64,000 nt of DNA from Euglena gracilis (taxonomy: Eukaryota > Euglenida > Euglenophyceae > Euglenales): contig CP154954.1 in NCBI GenBank assembly GCA_039621445.1, positions 34,073,737-34,137,736 on the forward strand, given 5' to 3'. Below the pieces are notes generated by a model, which did no database searches, was not told the origin of the DNA, and saw only the letters and a program-made list of their open reading frames with translations. A program made the translations under genes and the position numbers. This document shows positions 41,501-56,500 of the stretch, piece by piece; the first letter of the stretch is position 1, and each line of letters starts with the position of its first letter.

Positions 41501-44500
41501 ACGCACGCCCGCCACGGGCAAAATTACGGCTATCCGCCCGCCGCCCTTCGCAACAGTTAGGTAAAGGATCGCCGACCTCTAGCCGGGGCAGAGCGCCCGT
41601 TTTTGGAGCGCCGGCGCAGCCGATTTCGGCCGAAAACGGCCAAAAAATGACGTTTTTTGGGGGCGTCCGTTACTTACGTGCTATTTTGCGCCTCCCGGGC
41701 GGTAACGGCTGCGTTTTACGCACGCCCGCCACGGGCAAAATTACGGCTATCCGCCCGCCGCCCTTCGCAACAGTTAGGTAAAGGATCGCCGACCTCTAGC
41801 CGGGGCAGAGCGCCCGTTTTTGGAGCGCCGGCGCAGCCGATTTCGGCCGAAAACGGCCAAAAAATGACGTTTTTGGGGGCGTCCGTTACTTACGTGCTAT
41901 TTTGCGCCTCCCGGGCGGTAACGGCTGCGTTTTACGCACGCCCGCCACGGGCAAAATTACGGCTATCCGCCCGCCGCCCTTCGCAACAGTTAGGTAAAGG
42001 ATCGCCGACCTCTAGCCGGGGCAGAGCGCCCGTTTTTGGAGCGCCGGCGCAGCCGATTTCGGCCGAAAACGGCCAAAAAATGACGTTTTTGGGGGCGTCC
42101 GTTACTTACGTGCTATTTTGCGCCTCCCGGGCGGTAACGGCTGCGTTTTACGCACGCCCGCCACGGGCAAAATTACGGCTATCCGCCCGCCGCCCTTCGC
42201 AACAGTTAGGTAAAGGATCGCCGACCTCTAGCCGGGGCAGAGCGCCCGTTTTTGGAGCGCCGGCGCAGCCGATTTCGGCCGAAAACGGCCAAAAAATGAC
42301 GTTTTTGGGGGCGTCCGTTACTTACGTGCTATTTTGCGCCTCCCGGGCGGTAACGGCTGCGTTTTACGCACGCCCGCCACGGGCAAAATTACGGCTATCC
42401 GCCCGCCGCCCTTCGCAACAGTTAGGTAAAGGATCGCCGACCTCTAGCCGGGGCAGAGCGCCCGTTTTTGGAGCGCCGGCGCAGCCGATTTCGGCCGAAA
42501 ACGGCCAAAAAATGACGTTTTTGGGGGCGTCCGTTACTTACGTGCTATTTTGCGCCTCCCGGGCGGTAACGGCTGCGTTTTACGCACGCCCGCCACGGGC
42601 AAAATTACGGCTATCCGCCCGCCGCCCTTCGCAACAGTTCGGTAAAGGATCGCCGACCTCTAGCCGGGGCAGAGCGCCCGTTTTTGGAGCGCCGGCGCAG
42701 CCGATTTCGGCCGAAAACGGCCAAAAAATGACGTTTTTGGGGGCGTCCGTTACTTACGTGCTATTTTGCGCCTCCCGGGCGGTAACGGCTGCGTTTTACG
42801 CACGCCCGCCACGGGCAAAATTACGGCTATCCGCCCGCCGCCCTTCGCAACAGTTAGGTAAAGGATCGCCGACCTCTAGCCGGGGCAGAGCGCCCGTTTT
42901 TGGAGCGCCGGCGCAGCCGATTTCGGCCGAAAACGGCCAAAAAATGACGTTTTTGGGGGCGTCCGTTACTTACGTGCTATTTTGCGCCTCCCGGGCGGTA
43001 ACGGCTGCGTTTTACGCACGCCCGCCACGGGCAAAATTACGGCTATCCGCCCGCCGCCCTTCGCAACAGTTAGGTAAAGGATCGCCGACCTCTAGCCGGG
43101 GCAGAGCGCCCGTTTTTGGAGCGCCGGCGCAGCCGATTTCGGCCGAAAACGGCCAAAAAATGACGTTTTTGGGGGCGTCCGTTACTTACGTGCTATTTTG
43201 CGCCTCCCGGGCGGTAACGGCTGCGTTTTACGCACGCCCGCCACGGGCAAAATTACGGCTATCCGCCCGCCGCCCTTCGCAACAGTTAGGTAAAGGATCG
43301 CCGACCTCTAGCCGGGGCAGAGCGCCCGTTTTTGGAGCGCCGGCGCAGCCGATTTCGGCCGAAAACGGCCAAAAAATGACGTTTTTGGGGGCGTCCGTTA
43401 CTTACGTGCTATTTTGCGCCTCCCGGGCGGTAACGGCTGCGTTTTACGCACGCCCGCCACGGGCAAAATTACGGCTATCCGCCCGCCGCCCTTCGCAACA
43501 GTTAGGTAAAGGATCGCCGACCTCTAGCCGGGGCAGAGCGCCCGTTTTTGGAGCGCCGGCGCAGCCGATTTCGGCCGAAAACGGCCAAAAAATGACGTTT
43601 TTGGGGGCGTCCGTTACTTACGTGCTATTTTGCGCCTCCCGGGCGGTAACGGCTGCGTTTTACGCACGCCCGCCACGGGCAAAATTACGGCTATCCGCCC
43701 GCCGCCCTTCGCAACAGTTAGGTAAAGGATCGCCGACCTCTAGCCGGGGCAGAGCGCCCGTTTTTGGAGCGCCGGCGCAGCCGATTTCGGCCGAAAACGG
43801 CCAAAAATGACGTTTTTGGGGGCGTCCGTTACTTACGTGCTATTTTGCGCCTCCCGGGCGGTAACGGCTGCGTTTTACGCACGCCCGCCACGGGCAAAAT
43901 TACGGCTATCCGCCCGCCGCCCTTCGCAACAGTTAGGTAAAGGATCGCCGACCTCTAGCCGGGGCAGAGCGCCCGTTTTTGGAGCGCCGGCGCAGCCGAT
44001 TTCGGCCGAAAACGGCCAAAAAATGACGTTTTTGGGGGCGTCCGTTACTTACGTGCTATTTTGCGCCTCCCGGGCGGTAACGGCTGCGTTTTACGCACGC
44101 CCGCCACGGGCAAAATTACGGCTATCCGCCCGCCGCCCTTCGCAACAGTTAGGTAAAGGATCGCCGACCTCTAGCCGGGGCAGAGCGCCCGTTTTTGGAG
44201 CGCCGGCGCAGCCGATTTCGGCCGAAAACGGCCAAAAAATGACGTTTTTGGGGGCGTCCGTTACTTACGTGCTATTTTGCGCCTCCCGGGCGGTAACGGC
44301 TGCGTTTTACGCACGCCCGCCACGGGCAAAATTACGGCTATCCGCCCGCCGCCCTTCGCAACAGTTAGGTAAAGGATCGCCGACCTCTAGCCGGGGCAGA
44401 GCGCCCGTTTTTGGAGCGCCGGCGCAGCCGATTTCGGCCGAAAACGGCCAAAAAATGACGTTTTTGGGGGCGTCCGTTACTTACGTGCTATTTTGCGCCT

Positions 44501-47500
44501 CCCGGGCGGTAACGGCTGCGTTTTACGCACGCCCGCCACGGGCAAAATTACGGCTATCCGCCCGCCGCCCTTCGCAACAGTCGGTAAAGCATCGCCGACC
44601 TCTAGCCGGGGCAGAGCGCCCGTTTTTGGAGCGCCGGCGCAGCCGATTTCGGCCGAAAACGGCCAAAAAATGACGTTTTTGGGGGCGTCCGTTACTTACG
44701 TGCTATTTTGCGCCTCCCGGGCGGTAACGGCTGCGTTTTACGCACGCCCGCCACGGGCAAAATTACGGCTATCCGCCCGCCGCCCTTCGCAACAATCAAG
44801 TAAAGGATCGCCGACCTCTAGCCGGGGCAGAGCGCACGTTTTTGGAGCGCCGGCGCAGCCGATTTCGGCCGAAAACGGCCAAAAAATGACGTTTTTGGGG
44901 GCGTCCGTTACTTACGTGCTATTTTGCGCCTCCCGGGCGGTAACGGCTGCGTTTTACGCACGCCCGCCACGGGCAAAATTACGGCTATCCGCCCGCCGCC
45001 CTTCGCAACAGTTAGGTAAAGGATCGCCGACCTCTAGCCGGGGCAGAGCGCCCGTTTTTGGAGCGCCGGCGCAGCCGATTTCGGCCGAAAACGGCCAAAA
45101 AATGACGTTTTTGGGGGCGTCCGTTACTTACGTGCTATTTTGCGCCTCCCGGGCGGTAACGGCTGCGTTTTACGCACGCCCGCCACGGGCAAAATTACGG
45201 CTATCCGCCCGCCGCCCTTCGCAACAGTTAGGTAAAGGATCGCCGACCTCTAGCCGGGGCAGAGCGCCCGTTTTTGGAGCGCCGGCGCAGCCGATTTCGG
45301 CCGAAAACGGCCAAAAAATGACGTTTTTGGGGGCGTCCGTTACTTACGTGCTATTTTGCGCCTCCCGGGCGGTAACGGCTGCGTTTTACGCACGCCCGCC
45401 ACGGGCAAAATTACGGCTATCCGCCCGCCGCCCTTCGCAACAGTTAGGTAAAGGATCGCCGACCTCTAGCCGGGGCAGAGCGCCCGTTTTTGGAGCGCCG
45501 GCGCAGCCGATTTCGGCCGAAAACGGCCAAAAAATGACGTTTTTGGGGGCGTCCGTTACTTACGTGCTATTTTGCGCCTCCCGGGCGGTAACGGCTGCGT
45601 TTTACGCACGCCCGCCACGGGCAAAATTACGGCTATCCGCCCGCCGCCCTTCGCAACAGTTAGGTAAAGGATCGCCGACCTCTAGCCGGGGCAGAGCGCC
45701 GTTTTTGGAGCGCCGGCGCAGCCGATTTCGGCCGAAAACGGCCAAAAAATGACGTTTTTGGGGGCGTCCGTTACTTACGTGCTATTTTGCGCCTCCCGGG
45801 CGGTAACGGCTGCGTTTTACGCACGCCCGCCACGGGCAAAATTACGGCTATCCGCCCGCCGCCCTTCGCAACAGTTAGGTAAAGGATCGCCGACCTCTAG
45901 CCGGGGCAGAGCGCCCGTTTTTGGAGCGCCGGCGCAGCCGATTTCGGCCGAAAACGGCCAAAAAATGACGTTTTTGGGGGCGTCCGTTACTTACGTGCTA
46001 TTTTGCGCCTCCCGGGCGGTAACGGCTGCGTTTTACGCACGCCCGCCACGGGCAAAATTACGGCTATCCGCCCGCCGCCCTTCGCAACAGTTAGGTAAAG
46101 GATCGCCGACCTCTAGCCGGGGCAGAGCGCCCGTTTTTGGAGCGCCGGCGCAGCCGATTTCGGCCGAAAACGGCCAAAAAATGACGTTTTTGGGGGCGTC
46201 CGTTACTTACGTGCTATTTTGCGCCTCCCGGGCGGTAACGGCTGCGTTTTACGCACGCCCGCCACGGGCAAAATTACGGCTATCCGCCCGCCGCCCTTCG
46301 CAACAGTTAGGTAAAGGATCGCCGACCTCTAGCCGGGGCAGAGCGCCCGTTTTTGGAGCGCCGGCGCAGCCGATTTCGGCCGAAAACGGCCAAAAAATGA
46401 CGTTTTTGGGGGCGTCCGTTACTTACGTGCTATTTTGCGCCTCCCGGGCGGTAACGGCTGCGTTTTACGCACGCCCGCCACGGGCAAAATTACGGCTATC
46501 CGCCCGCCGCCCTTCGCAACAGTTAGGTAAAGGATCGCCGACCTCTAGCCGGGGCAGAGCGCCCGTTTTTGGAGCGCCGGCGCAGCCGATTTCGGCCGAA
46601 AACGGCCAAAAAATGACGTTTTTGGGGGCGTCCGTTACTTACGTGCTATTTTGCGCCTCCCGGGCGGTAACGGCTGCGTTTTACGCACGCCCGCCACGGG
46701 CAAAATTACGGCTATCCGCCCGCCGCCCTTCGCAACAGTTAGGTAAAGGATCGCCGACCTCTAGCCGGGGCAGAGCGCCCGTTTTTGGAGCGCCGGCGCA
46801 GCCGATTTCGGCCGAAAACGGCCAAAAAAAATGACGTTTTTGGGGGCGTCCGTTACTTACGTGCTATTTTGCGCCTCCCGGGCGGTAACGGCTGCGTTTT
46901 ACGCACGCCCGCCACGGGCAAAATTACGGCTATCCGCCCGCCGCCCTTCGCAACAGTTAGGTAAAGGATCGCCGACCTCTAGCCGGGGCAGAGCGCCCGT
47001 TTTTGGAGCGCCGGCGCAGCCGATTTCGGCCGAAAACGGCCAAAAAATGACGTTTTTGGGGGCGTCCGTTACTTACGTGCTATTTTGCGCCTCCCGGGCG
47101 GTAACGGCTGCGTTTTACGCACGCCCGCCACGGGCAAAATTACGGCTATCCGCCCGCCGCCCTTCGCAACAGTTAGGTAAAGGATCGCCGACCTCTAGCC
47201 GGGGCAGAGCGCCCGTTTTTGGAGCGCCGGCGCAGCCGATTTCGGCCGAAAACGGCCAAAAAATGACGTTTTTGGGGGCGTCGGTTATTTACGTGCTATT
47301 TTGCGCCTCCCGGGCGGTAACGGCTGCGTTTTACGCACGCCCGCCACGGGCAAAATTACGGCTATCCGCCCGCCGCCCTTCGCAACAGTTAGGTAGGTAA
47401 AGGATCGCCGACCTCTAGCCGGGGCAGAGCGCCCGTTTTTGGAGCGCCGGCGCAGCCGATTTCGGCCGAAAACGGCCAAAAAATGACGTTTTTGGGGGCG

Positions 47501-50500
47501 TCCGTTACTTACGTGCTATTTTGCGCCTCCCGGGCGGTAACGGCTGCGTTTTACGCACGCCCGCCACGGGCAAAATTACGGCTATCCGCCCGCCGCCCTT
47601 CGCAACAGTTAGGTAAAGGATCGCCGACCTCTAGCCGGGGCAGAGCGCCCGTTTTTGGAGCGCCGGCGCAGCCGATTTCGGCCGAAAACGGCCAAAAAAT
47701 GACGTTTTTGGGGGCGTCCGTTACTTACGTGCTATTTTGCGCCTCCCGGGCGGTAACGGCTGCGTTTTACGCACGCCCGCCACCGGCAAAATTACGGCTA
47801 TCCGCCCGCCGCCCTTCGCAACAGTTAGGTAAAGGATCGCCGACCTCTAGCCGGGGCAGAGCGCCCGTTTTTGGAGCGCCGGCGCAGCCGATTTCGGCCG
47901 AAAACGGCCAAAAAATGACGTTTTTGGGGGCGTCCGTTACTTACGTGCTATTTTGCGCCTCCCGGGCGGTAACGGCTGCGTTTTACGCACGCCCGCCACG
48001 GGCAAAATTACGGCTATCCGCCCGCCGCCCTTCGCAACAGTTAGGTAAAGGATCGCCGACCTCTAGCCGGGGCAGAGCGCCCGTTTTTGGAGCGCCGGCG
48101 CAGCCGATTTCGGCCGAAAAACGGCCAAAAAATGACGTTTTTGGGGGCGTCCGTTACTTACGTGCTATTTTGCGCCCCCCGGGCGGTAACGGCTGCGTTT
48201 TACGCCCGCCACGGGCAAAATTACGGCTATCCGCCCGCCGCCCTTCGCAACAGTTAGGTAAAGGATCGCCGACCTCTAGCCGGGGCAGAGCGCCCGTTTT
48301 TGGAGCGCCGGCGCAGCCGATTTCGGCCGAAAACGGCCAAAAAATGACGTTTTTGGGGGCGTCCGTTACTTACGTGCTATTTTGCGCCTCCCGGGCGGTA
48401 ACGGCTGCGTTTTACGCACGCCCGCCACGGGCAAAATTACGGCTATCCGCCCGCCGCCCTTCGCAACAGTTAGGTAAAGGATCGCCGACCTCTAGCCGGG
48501 GCAGAGCGCCCGTTTTTGGAGCGCCGGCGCAGCCGATTTCGGCCGAAAACGGCCAAAAAATGACGTTTTTGGGGGCGTCCGTTACTTACGTGCTATTTTG
48601 CGCCTCCCGGGCGGTAACGGCTGCGTTTTACGCACGCCCGCCACGGGCAAAATTACGGCTATCCGCCCGCCGCCCTTCGCAACAGTTAGGTAAAGGATCG
48701 CCGACCTCTAGCCGGGGCAGAGCGCCCGTTTTTGGAGCGCCGGCGCAGCCGATTTCGGCCGAAAACGGCCAAAAAATGACGTTTTTGGGGGCGTCCGTTA
48801 CTTACGTGCTATTTTGCGCCTCCCGGGCGGTAACGGCTGCGTTTTACGCACGCCCGCCACGGGCAAAATTACGGCTATCCGCCCGCCGCCCTTCGCAACA
48901 GTTAGGTAAAGGATCGCCGACCTCTAGCCGGGGCAGAGCGCCCGTTTTTGGAGCGCCGGCGCAGCCGATTTCGGCCGAAAACGGCCAAAAAATGACGTTT
49001 TTGGGGGCGTCCGTTACTTACGTGCTATTTTGCGCCTCCCGGGCGGTAACGGCTGCGTTTTACGCACGCCCGCCACGGGCAAAATTACGGCTATCCGCCC
49101 GCCGCCCTTCGCAACAGTTAGGTAAAGGATCGCCGACCTCTAGCCGGGGCAGAGCGCCCGTTTTTGGAGCGCCGGCGCAGCCGATTTCGGCCGAAAACGG
49201 CCAAAAAATGACGTTTTTGGGGGCGTCCGTTACTTACGTGCTATTTTGCGCCTCCCGGGCGGTAACGGCTGCGTTTTACGCACGCCCGCCACGGGCAAAA
49301 TTACGGCTATCCGCCCGCCGCCCTTCGCAACAGTTAGGTAAAGGATCGCCGACCTCTAGCCGGGGCAGAGCGCCCGTTTTTGGAGCGCCGGCGCAGCCGA
49401 TTTCGGCCGAAAACGGCCAAAAAATGACGTTTTTGGGGGCGTCCGTTACTTACGTGCTATTTTGCGCCTCCCGGGCGGTAACGGCTGCGTTTTACGCACG
49501 CCCGCCACGGGCAAAATTACGGCTATCCGCCCGCCGCCCTTCGCAACAGTTAGGTAAAGGATCGCCGACCTCTAGCCGGGGGAGAGCGCCCGTTTTTGGA
49601 GCGCCGGCGCAGCCGATTTCGGCCGAAAACGGCCAAAAAATGACGTTTTTGGGGGCGTCCGTTACTTACGTGCTATTTTGCGCCTCCCGGGCGGTAACGG
49701 CTGCGTTTTACGCACGCCCGCCACGGGCAAAATTACGGCTATCCGCCCGCCGCCCTTCGCAACAGTTAGGTAAAGGATCGCAACCTCTAGCCGGGGCAGA
49801 GCGCCCGTTTTTGGAGCGCCGGCGCAGCCGATTTCGGCCGAAAACGGCCAAAAAATGACGTTTTTGGGGGCGTCCGTTACTTACGTGCTATTTTGCGCCT
49901 CCCGGGCGGTAACGGCTGCGTTTTACGCACGCCCGCCACGGGCAAAATTACGGCTATCCGCCCGCCGCCCTTCGCAACAGTTAGGTAAAGGATCGCCGAC
50001 CTCTAGCCGGGGCAGAGCGCCCGTTTTTGGAGCGCCGGCGCAGCCGATTTCGGCCGAAAACGGCCAAAAAATGACGTTTTTGGGGGCGTCCGTTACTTAC
50101 GTGCTATTTTGCGCCTCCCGGGCGGTAACGGCTGCGTTTTACGCACGCCCGCCACGGGCAAAATTACGGCTATCCGCCCGCCGCCCTTCGCAACAGTTAG
50201 GTAAAGGATCGCCGACCTCTAGCCGGGGCAGAGCGCCCGTTTTTGGAGCGCCGGCGCAGCCGATTTCGGCCGAAAACGGCCAAAAAATGACGTTTTTGGG
50301 GGCGTCCGTTACTTACGTGCTATTTTGCGCCTCCCGGGCGGTAACGGCTGCGTTTTACGCACGCCCGCCACGGGCAAAATTACGGCTATCCGCCCGCCGC
50401 CCTTCGCAACAGTTAGGTAAAGGATCGCCGACCTCTAGCCGGGGCAGAGCGCCCGTTTTTGGAGCGCCGGCGCAGCCGATTTCGGCCGAAAACGGCCAAA

Positions 50501-53500
50501 AAATGACGTTTTTGGGGCGTCCGTTACTTACGTGCTATTTTGCGCCTCCCGGGCGGTAACGGCTGCGTTTTACGCACGCCCGCCACGGGCAAAATTACGG
50601 CTATCGCCCGCCGCCCTTCGCAACAGGATCGCCGACCTCTAGCCGGGGGGGAGCGCCCGTTTTTGGAGCGCCGGCGCAGCCGATTTCGGCCGAAAACGGC
50701 CAAAAAATGACGTTTTTGGGGGCGTCCGTTACTTACGTGCTATTTTGCGCCTCCCGGGCGGTAACGGCTGCGTTTTACGCACGCCCGCCACGGGCAAAAT
50801 TACGGCTATCCGCCCGCCGCCCTTCGCAACAGTTAGGTAAAGGATCGCCGACCTCTAGCCGGGGCAGAGCGCCCGTTTTTGGAGCGCCGGCGCAGCCGAT
50901 TTCGGCCGAAAACGGCCAAAAAATGACGTTTTTGGGGGCGTCCGTTACTTACGTGCTATTTTGCGCCTCCCGGGCGGTAACGGCTGCGTTTTACGCACGC
51001 CCGCCACGGGCAAAATTACGGCTATCCGCCCGCCGCCCTTCGCAACAGTTAGGTAAAGGATCGCCGACCTCTAGCCGGGGCAGAGCGCCCGTTTTTGGAG
51101 CGCCGGCGCAGCCGATTTCGGCCGAAAACGGCCAAAAAATGACGTTTTTGGGGGCGTCCGTTACTTACGTGCTATTTTGCGCCTCCCGGGCGGTAACGGC
51201 TGCGTTTTACGCACGCCCGCCACGGGCAAAATTACGGCTATCCGCCCGCCGCCCTTCGCAACAGTTCGGTAAAGGATCGCCGACCTCTAGCCGGGGCAGA
51301 GCGCCCGTTTTTGGAGCGCCGGCGCAGCCGATTTCGGCCGAAAACGGCCAAAAAATGACGTTTTTGGGGGCGTCCGTTACTTACGTGCTATTTTGCGCCT
51401 CCCGGGCGGTAACGGCTGCGTTTTACGCACGCCCGCCACGGGCAAAATTACGGCTATCCGCCCGCCGCCCTTCGCAACAGTTCGGTAAAGGATCGCCGAC
51501 CTCTAGCCGGGGCAGAGCGCCCGTTTTTGGAGCGCCGGCGCAGCCGATTTCGGCCGAAAACGGCCAAAAAATGACGTTTTTGGGGGCGTCCGTTACTTAC
51601 GTGCTATTTTGCGCCTCCCGGGCGGTAACGGCTGCGTTTTACGCACGCCCGCCACGGGCAAAATTACGGCTATCCGCCCGCCGCCCTTCGCAACAGTTAG
51701 GTAAAGGATCGCCGGCCTCTAGCCGGGGTTTTTGGAGCGCCGGCGCAGCCGATTTCGGCCGAAAACGGCCAAAAAATGACGTTTTTGGGGGCGTCCGTTA
51801 CTTACGTGCTATTTTGCGCCTCCCGGGCGGTAACGGCTGCGTTTTACGCACGCCCGCCACGGGCAAAATTACGGCTATCCGCCCGCCGCCCTTCGCAACA
51901 GTTAGGTAAAGGATCGCCGACCTCTAGCCGGGGCAGAGCGCCCGTTTTTGGAGCGCCGGCGCAGCCGATTTCGGCCGAAAAAGGCCAAAAAATGACGTTT
52001 TTGGGGGCGTCCGTTACTTACGTGCTATTTTGCGCCTCCCGGGCGGTAACGGCTGCGTTTTACGCACGCCCGCCACGGGCAAAATTACGGCTATCCGCCC
52101 GCCGCCCTTCGCAACAGTTAGGTAAAGGATCGCCGACCTCTAGCCGGGGCAGAGCGCCCGTTTTTGGAGCGCCGGCGCAGCCGATTTCGGCCGAAAACGG
52201 CCAAAAAATGACGTTTTTGGGGGCGTCCGTTACTTACGTGCTATTTTGCGCCTCCCGGGCGGTAACGGCTGCGTTTTACGCACGCCCGCCACGGGCAAAA
52301 TTACGGCTATCCGCCCGCCGCCCTTCGCAACAGTTAGGTAAAGGATCGCCGACCTCTAGCCGGGGCAGAGCGCCCGTTTTTGGAGCGCCGGCGCAGCCGA
52401 TTTCGGCCGAAAACGGCCAAAAAATGACGTTTTTGGGGGCGTCCGTTACTTACGTGCTATTTTGCGCCTCCCGGGCGGTAACGGCTGCGTTTTACGCACG
52501 CCCGCCACGGGCAAAATTACGGCTATCCGCCCGCCGCCCTTCGCAACAGTTAGGTAAAGGATCGCCGACCTCTAGCCGGGGCAGAGCGCCCGTTTTTGGA
52601 GCGCCGGCGCAGCCGATTTCGGCCGAAAACGGCCAAAAAATGACGTTTTTGGGGGCGTCCGTTACTTACGTGCTATTTTGCGCCTCCCGGGCGGTAACGG
52701 CTGCGTTTTACGCACGCCCGCCACGGGCAAAATTACGGCTATCCGCCCGCCGCCCTTCGCAACAGTTAGGTAAAGGATCGCCGGCCTCTAGCCGGGGCAG
52801 AGCGCCCGTTTTTGGAGCGCCGGCGCAGCCGATTTCGGAAAAAAAAAAAAAAAAAATGACGTTTTTGGGGGCGTCCGTTACTTACGTGCTATTTTGCGCC
52901 TCCCGGGCGGTAACGGCTGCGTTTTACGCACGCCCGCCACGGGCAAAATTACGGCTATGTGCCCGCCGCCCTTCGCAACAGTTAGGTAAAGGATCGCCGG
53001 CCTCTAGCCGGGGCAGAGCGCCCGTTTTTGGAGCGCCGGCGCAGCCGATTTCGGCCGAAAACGGCCAAAAAATGACGTTTTTGGGGGCGTCCGTTACTTA
53101 CGTGCTATTTTGCGCCTCCCGGGCGGTAACGGCTGCGTTTTACGCACGCCCGCCACGGGCAAAATTACGGCTATCCGCCCGCCGCCCTTCGCAACAGTTA
53201 GGTAAAGGATCGCCGACCTCTAGCCGGGGCAGAGCGCCCGTTTTTGGAGCGCCGGCGCAGCCGATTTCGGCCGAAAACGGCCAAAAAATGACGTTTTTGG
53301 GGGGCGTCCGTTACTTACGTGCTATTTTGCGCCTCCCGGGCGGTAACGGCTGCGTTTTACGCACGCCCGCCACGGGCAAACATACGGCTATCCGCCCGCC
53401 GCCCTTCGCAACAGTTAGGTAAAGGATCGCCGACCTCTAGCCGGGGCAGAGCGCCCGTTTTTGGAGCGCCGGCGCAGCCGATTTCGGCCGAAAACGGCCA

Positions 53501-56500
53501 AAAAATGACGTTTTTGGGGCCGTCCGTTACTTACGTGCTATTTTGCGCCTCCCGGGCGGTAACGGTTGCGTTTTACGCACGGCCGCCACGGGCAAAATTA
53601 CGGCTATCCGCCCGCCGCCCTTCGCAACAGTTAGGTAAAGGATCGCCGACCTCTAGCCGGGGCAGAGCGCCCGTTTTTGGAGCGCCGGCGCAGCCGATTT
53701 CGGCCGAAAACGGCCAAAAAATGACGTTTTTGGGGGCGTCCGTTACTTACGTGCTATTTTGCGCCTCCCGGGCGGTAACGGCTGCGTTTTACGCACGCCC
53801 GCCACGGGCAAAATTACGGCTATCCGCCCGCCGCCCTTCGCAACAGTTAGGTAAAGGATCGCCGACCTCTAGCCGGGGCAGAGCGCCCGTTTTTGGAGCG
53901 CCGGCGCAGCCGATTTCGGCCGAAAACGGCCAAAAAATGACGTTTTTGGGGGCGTCCGTTACTTACGTGCTATTTTGCGCCTCCCGGGCGGTAACGGCTG
54001 CGTTTTACGCACGCCCGCCGCGGGCAAAATTGCGGCTATCCGCCCGCCGCCCTTCGCAACAGTTAGGTAAAGGATCGCCGACCTCTAGCCGGGGCAGAGC
54101 GCCCGTTTTTGGAGCGCCGGCGCAGCCGATTTCGGCCGAAAACGGCCAAAAAATGACGTTTTTGGGGGCGTCCGTTACTTACGTGCTATTTTGCGCTCCC
54201 GGGCGGTAACGGCTGCGTTTTACGCACGCCCGCCGCGGGCAAAATTACGGCTATCCGCCCGCCGCCCTTCGCAACAGTTAGGTAAAGGATCGCCGACCTC
54301 TAGCCGGGGCAGAGCGCCCGTTTTTGGAGCGCCGGCGCAGCCGATTTCGGCCGAAACGGCCAAAAAATGACGTTTTTGGGGCGTCCGTTACTTACGTGCT
54401 ATTTTGCGCCTCCCGGGCGGTAACGGCTGCGTTTTACGCACGCCCGCCACGGGCAAAATTACGGCTATCCGCCCGCCGCCCTTCGCAACAGTCAGGTAAA
54501 GGATCGCCGACCTCTAGCCGGGGCAGAGCGCACGTTTTTGGAGCGCCGGCGCAGCCGATTTCGGCCGAAAACGGCCAAAAAAGACATTTTTGGGGGCGTC
54601 CATTACTTACGTGCTATTTTGCGCCTCCCGGGCGGTAACGGCTGCGTTTTACGCACGCCCGCCACGGGCAAACATACGGCTATCCGCCCGCCGCCCTTCG
54701 CAACAGTTAGGTAAAGGATCGCCGACCTCTAGCCGGGGCAGAGCGCCCGTTTTTGGAGCGCCGGCGCAGCCGATTTCGGCCGAAAACGGCCAAAAAATGA
54801 CGTTTTTGGGGGCGTCCGTTACTTACGTGCTATTTTGCGCCTCCCGGGCGGTAACGGCTGCGTTTTACGCACGCCCGCCACGGGCAAAATTACGGCTATC
54901 CGCCCGCCGCCCTTCGCAACAGTTAGGTAAAGGATCGCCGACCTCTAGCCGGGGCAGAGCGCCCGTTCTTGGAGCGCCGGCGCAGCCGATTTCGGCCGAA
55001 AACGGCCAAAAAATGACGTTTTTGGGGGCGTCCGTTACTTACGTGCTATTTTGCGCCTCCCGGGCGGTAACGGCTGCGTTTTACGCACGCCCGCCACGGG
55101 CAAAATTACGGCTATGTGCCCGCCGCCCTTCGCAACAGTTAGGTAAAGGATCGCCGACCTCTAGCCGGGGCAGAGCGCCCGTTTTTGGAGCGCCGGCGCA
55201 GCCGATTTCGGCCGAAAACGGCCAAAAAATGACGTTTTTGGGGCGTCCGTTACTTACGTGCTATTTTGCGCCTCCCGGGCGGTAACGGCTGCGTTTTACG
55301 CACGCCCGCCACGGGCAAACATACGGCTATCCGCCCGCCGCCCTTCGCAACAGTTAGGTAAAGGATCGCCGACCTCTAGCCGGGGCAGAGCGCCCGTTCT
55401 TGGAGCGCCGGCGCAGCCGATTTCGGCCGAAAACGGTCAAAAAATGACGTTTTTGGGGGCGTCCGTTACTTACGTGCTATTTTGCGCCTCCCGGGCGGTA
55501 ACGGCTGCGTTTTACGCACGCCCGCCACGGGCAAAATTGCGGCTATCCGCCCGCCGCCCTTCGCAACAGTTAGGTAAAGGATCGCCGACCTCTAGCCGGG
55601 GCAGAGCGCCCGTTTTTGGAGCGCCGGCGCAGCCGATTTCGGCCGAAAACGGCCAAAAAATGACGTTTTTGGGGGCGTCCGTTACTTACGTGCTATTTTG
55701 CGCCTCCCGGGCGGTAACGGTTGCGTTTTACGCACGGCCGTCACGGGCAACATTACGGCTATCCGCCCGCCGCCCTTCGCAACAGTTAGGTAAAGGATCG
55801 CCGACCTCTAGCCGGGGCAGAGCGCACGTTTTTGGAGCGCCGGCGCAGCCGATTTCGGCCGAAAACGGCCAAAAAATGACGTTTTTGGGGGCGTCCGTTA
55901 CTTACGTGCTATTTTGCGCCTCCCGGGCGGTAACGGCTGCGTTTTACGCACGCCCGCCACGGGTAAAATTACGGCTATCCGCCCGTCGCCATTCGCAACA
56001 GTTAGGTAAAGGATCGCCGACCTCTAGCCGGGGCAGAGCGCCCGTTTTTGGAGCGCCGGCGCAGCCGATTTCGGCCGAAAACGGCCAAAAAATGACGTTT
56101 TTGGGGGCGTCCGTTACTTACGTGCTATTTTGCGCCTCCCGGGCGGTAACGGCTGCGTTTTACGCACGCCCGCCACGGGCAAAATTACGGCTATCCGCCG
56201 GCGCCCTTCGCAACAGTTAGGTAAAGGATCGCCGACCTCTAGCCGGGGCAGAGCGCCCGTTTTTGGAGCGCCGGCGCAGCCGATTTCGGCCGAAAACGGC
56301 CAAAAAATGACGTTTTTGGGGGCGTCCGTTACTTACGTGCTATTTTGCGCCTCCCGGGCGGTAACGGCTGCGTTTTACGCACGCCCGCCACGGGCAAAAT
56401 TACGGCTATCCGCCCGTCGCCCTTCGCAACAGTTAGGTAAAGGATCGCCGACCTCTAGCCGGGGCAGAGCGCCCGTTTTTGGAGCGCCGGCGCAGCCGAT

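Noticed and set aside
38662-53422. Very long plus-strand open frames of a 72-residue repeat, as a giant repetitive protein
   Set aside because: They arise because the 216-bp satellite is a multiple of three and happens to be stop-free in one frame. Differences between subtypes A and B are mostly amino-acid-changing (F/L, V/A, F/S, V/T), indels shift the frame at many edges, and there is no start context or splice structure.
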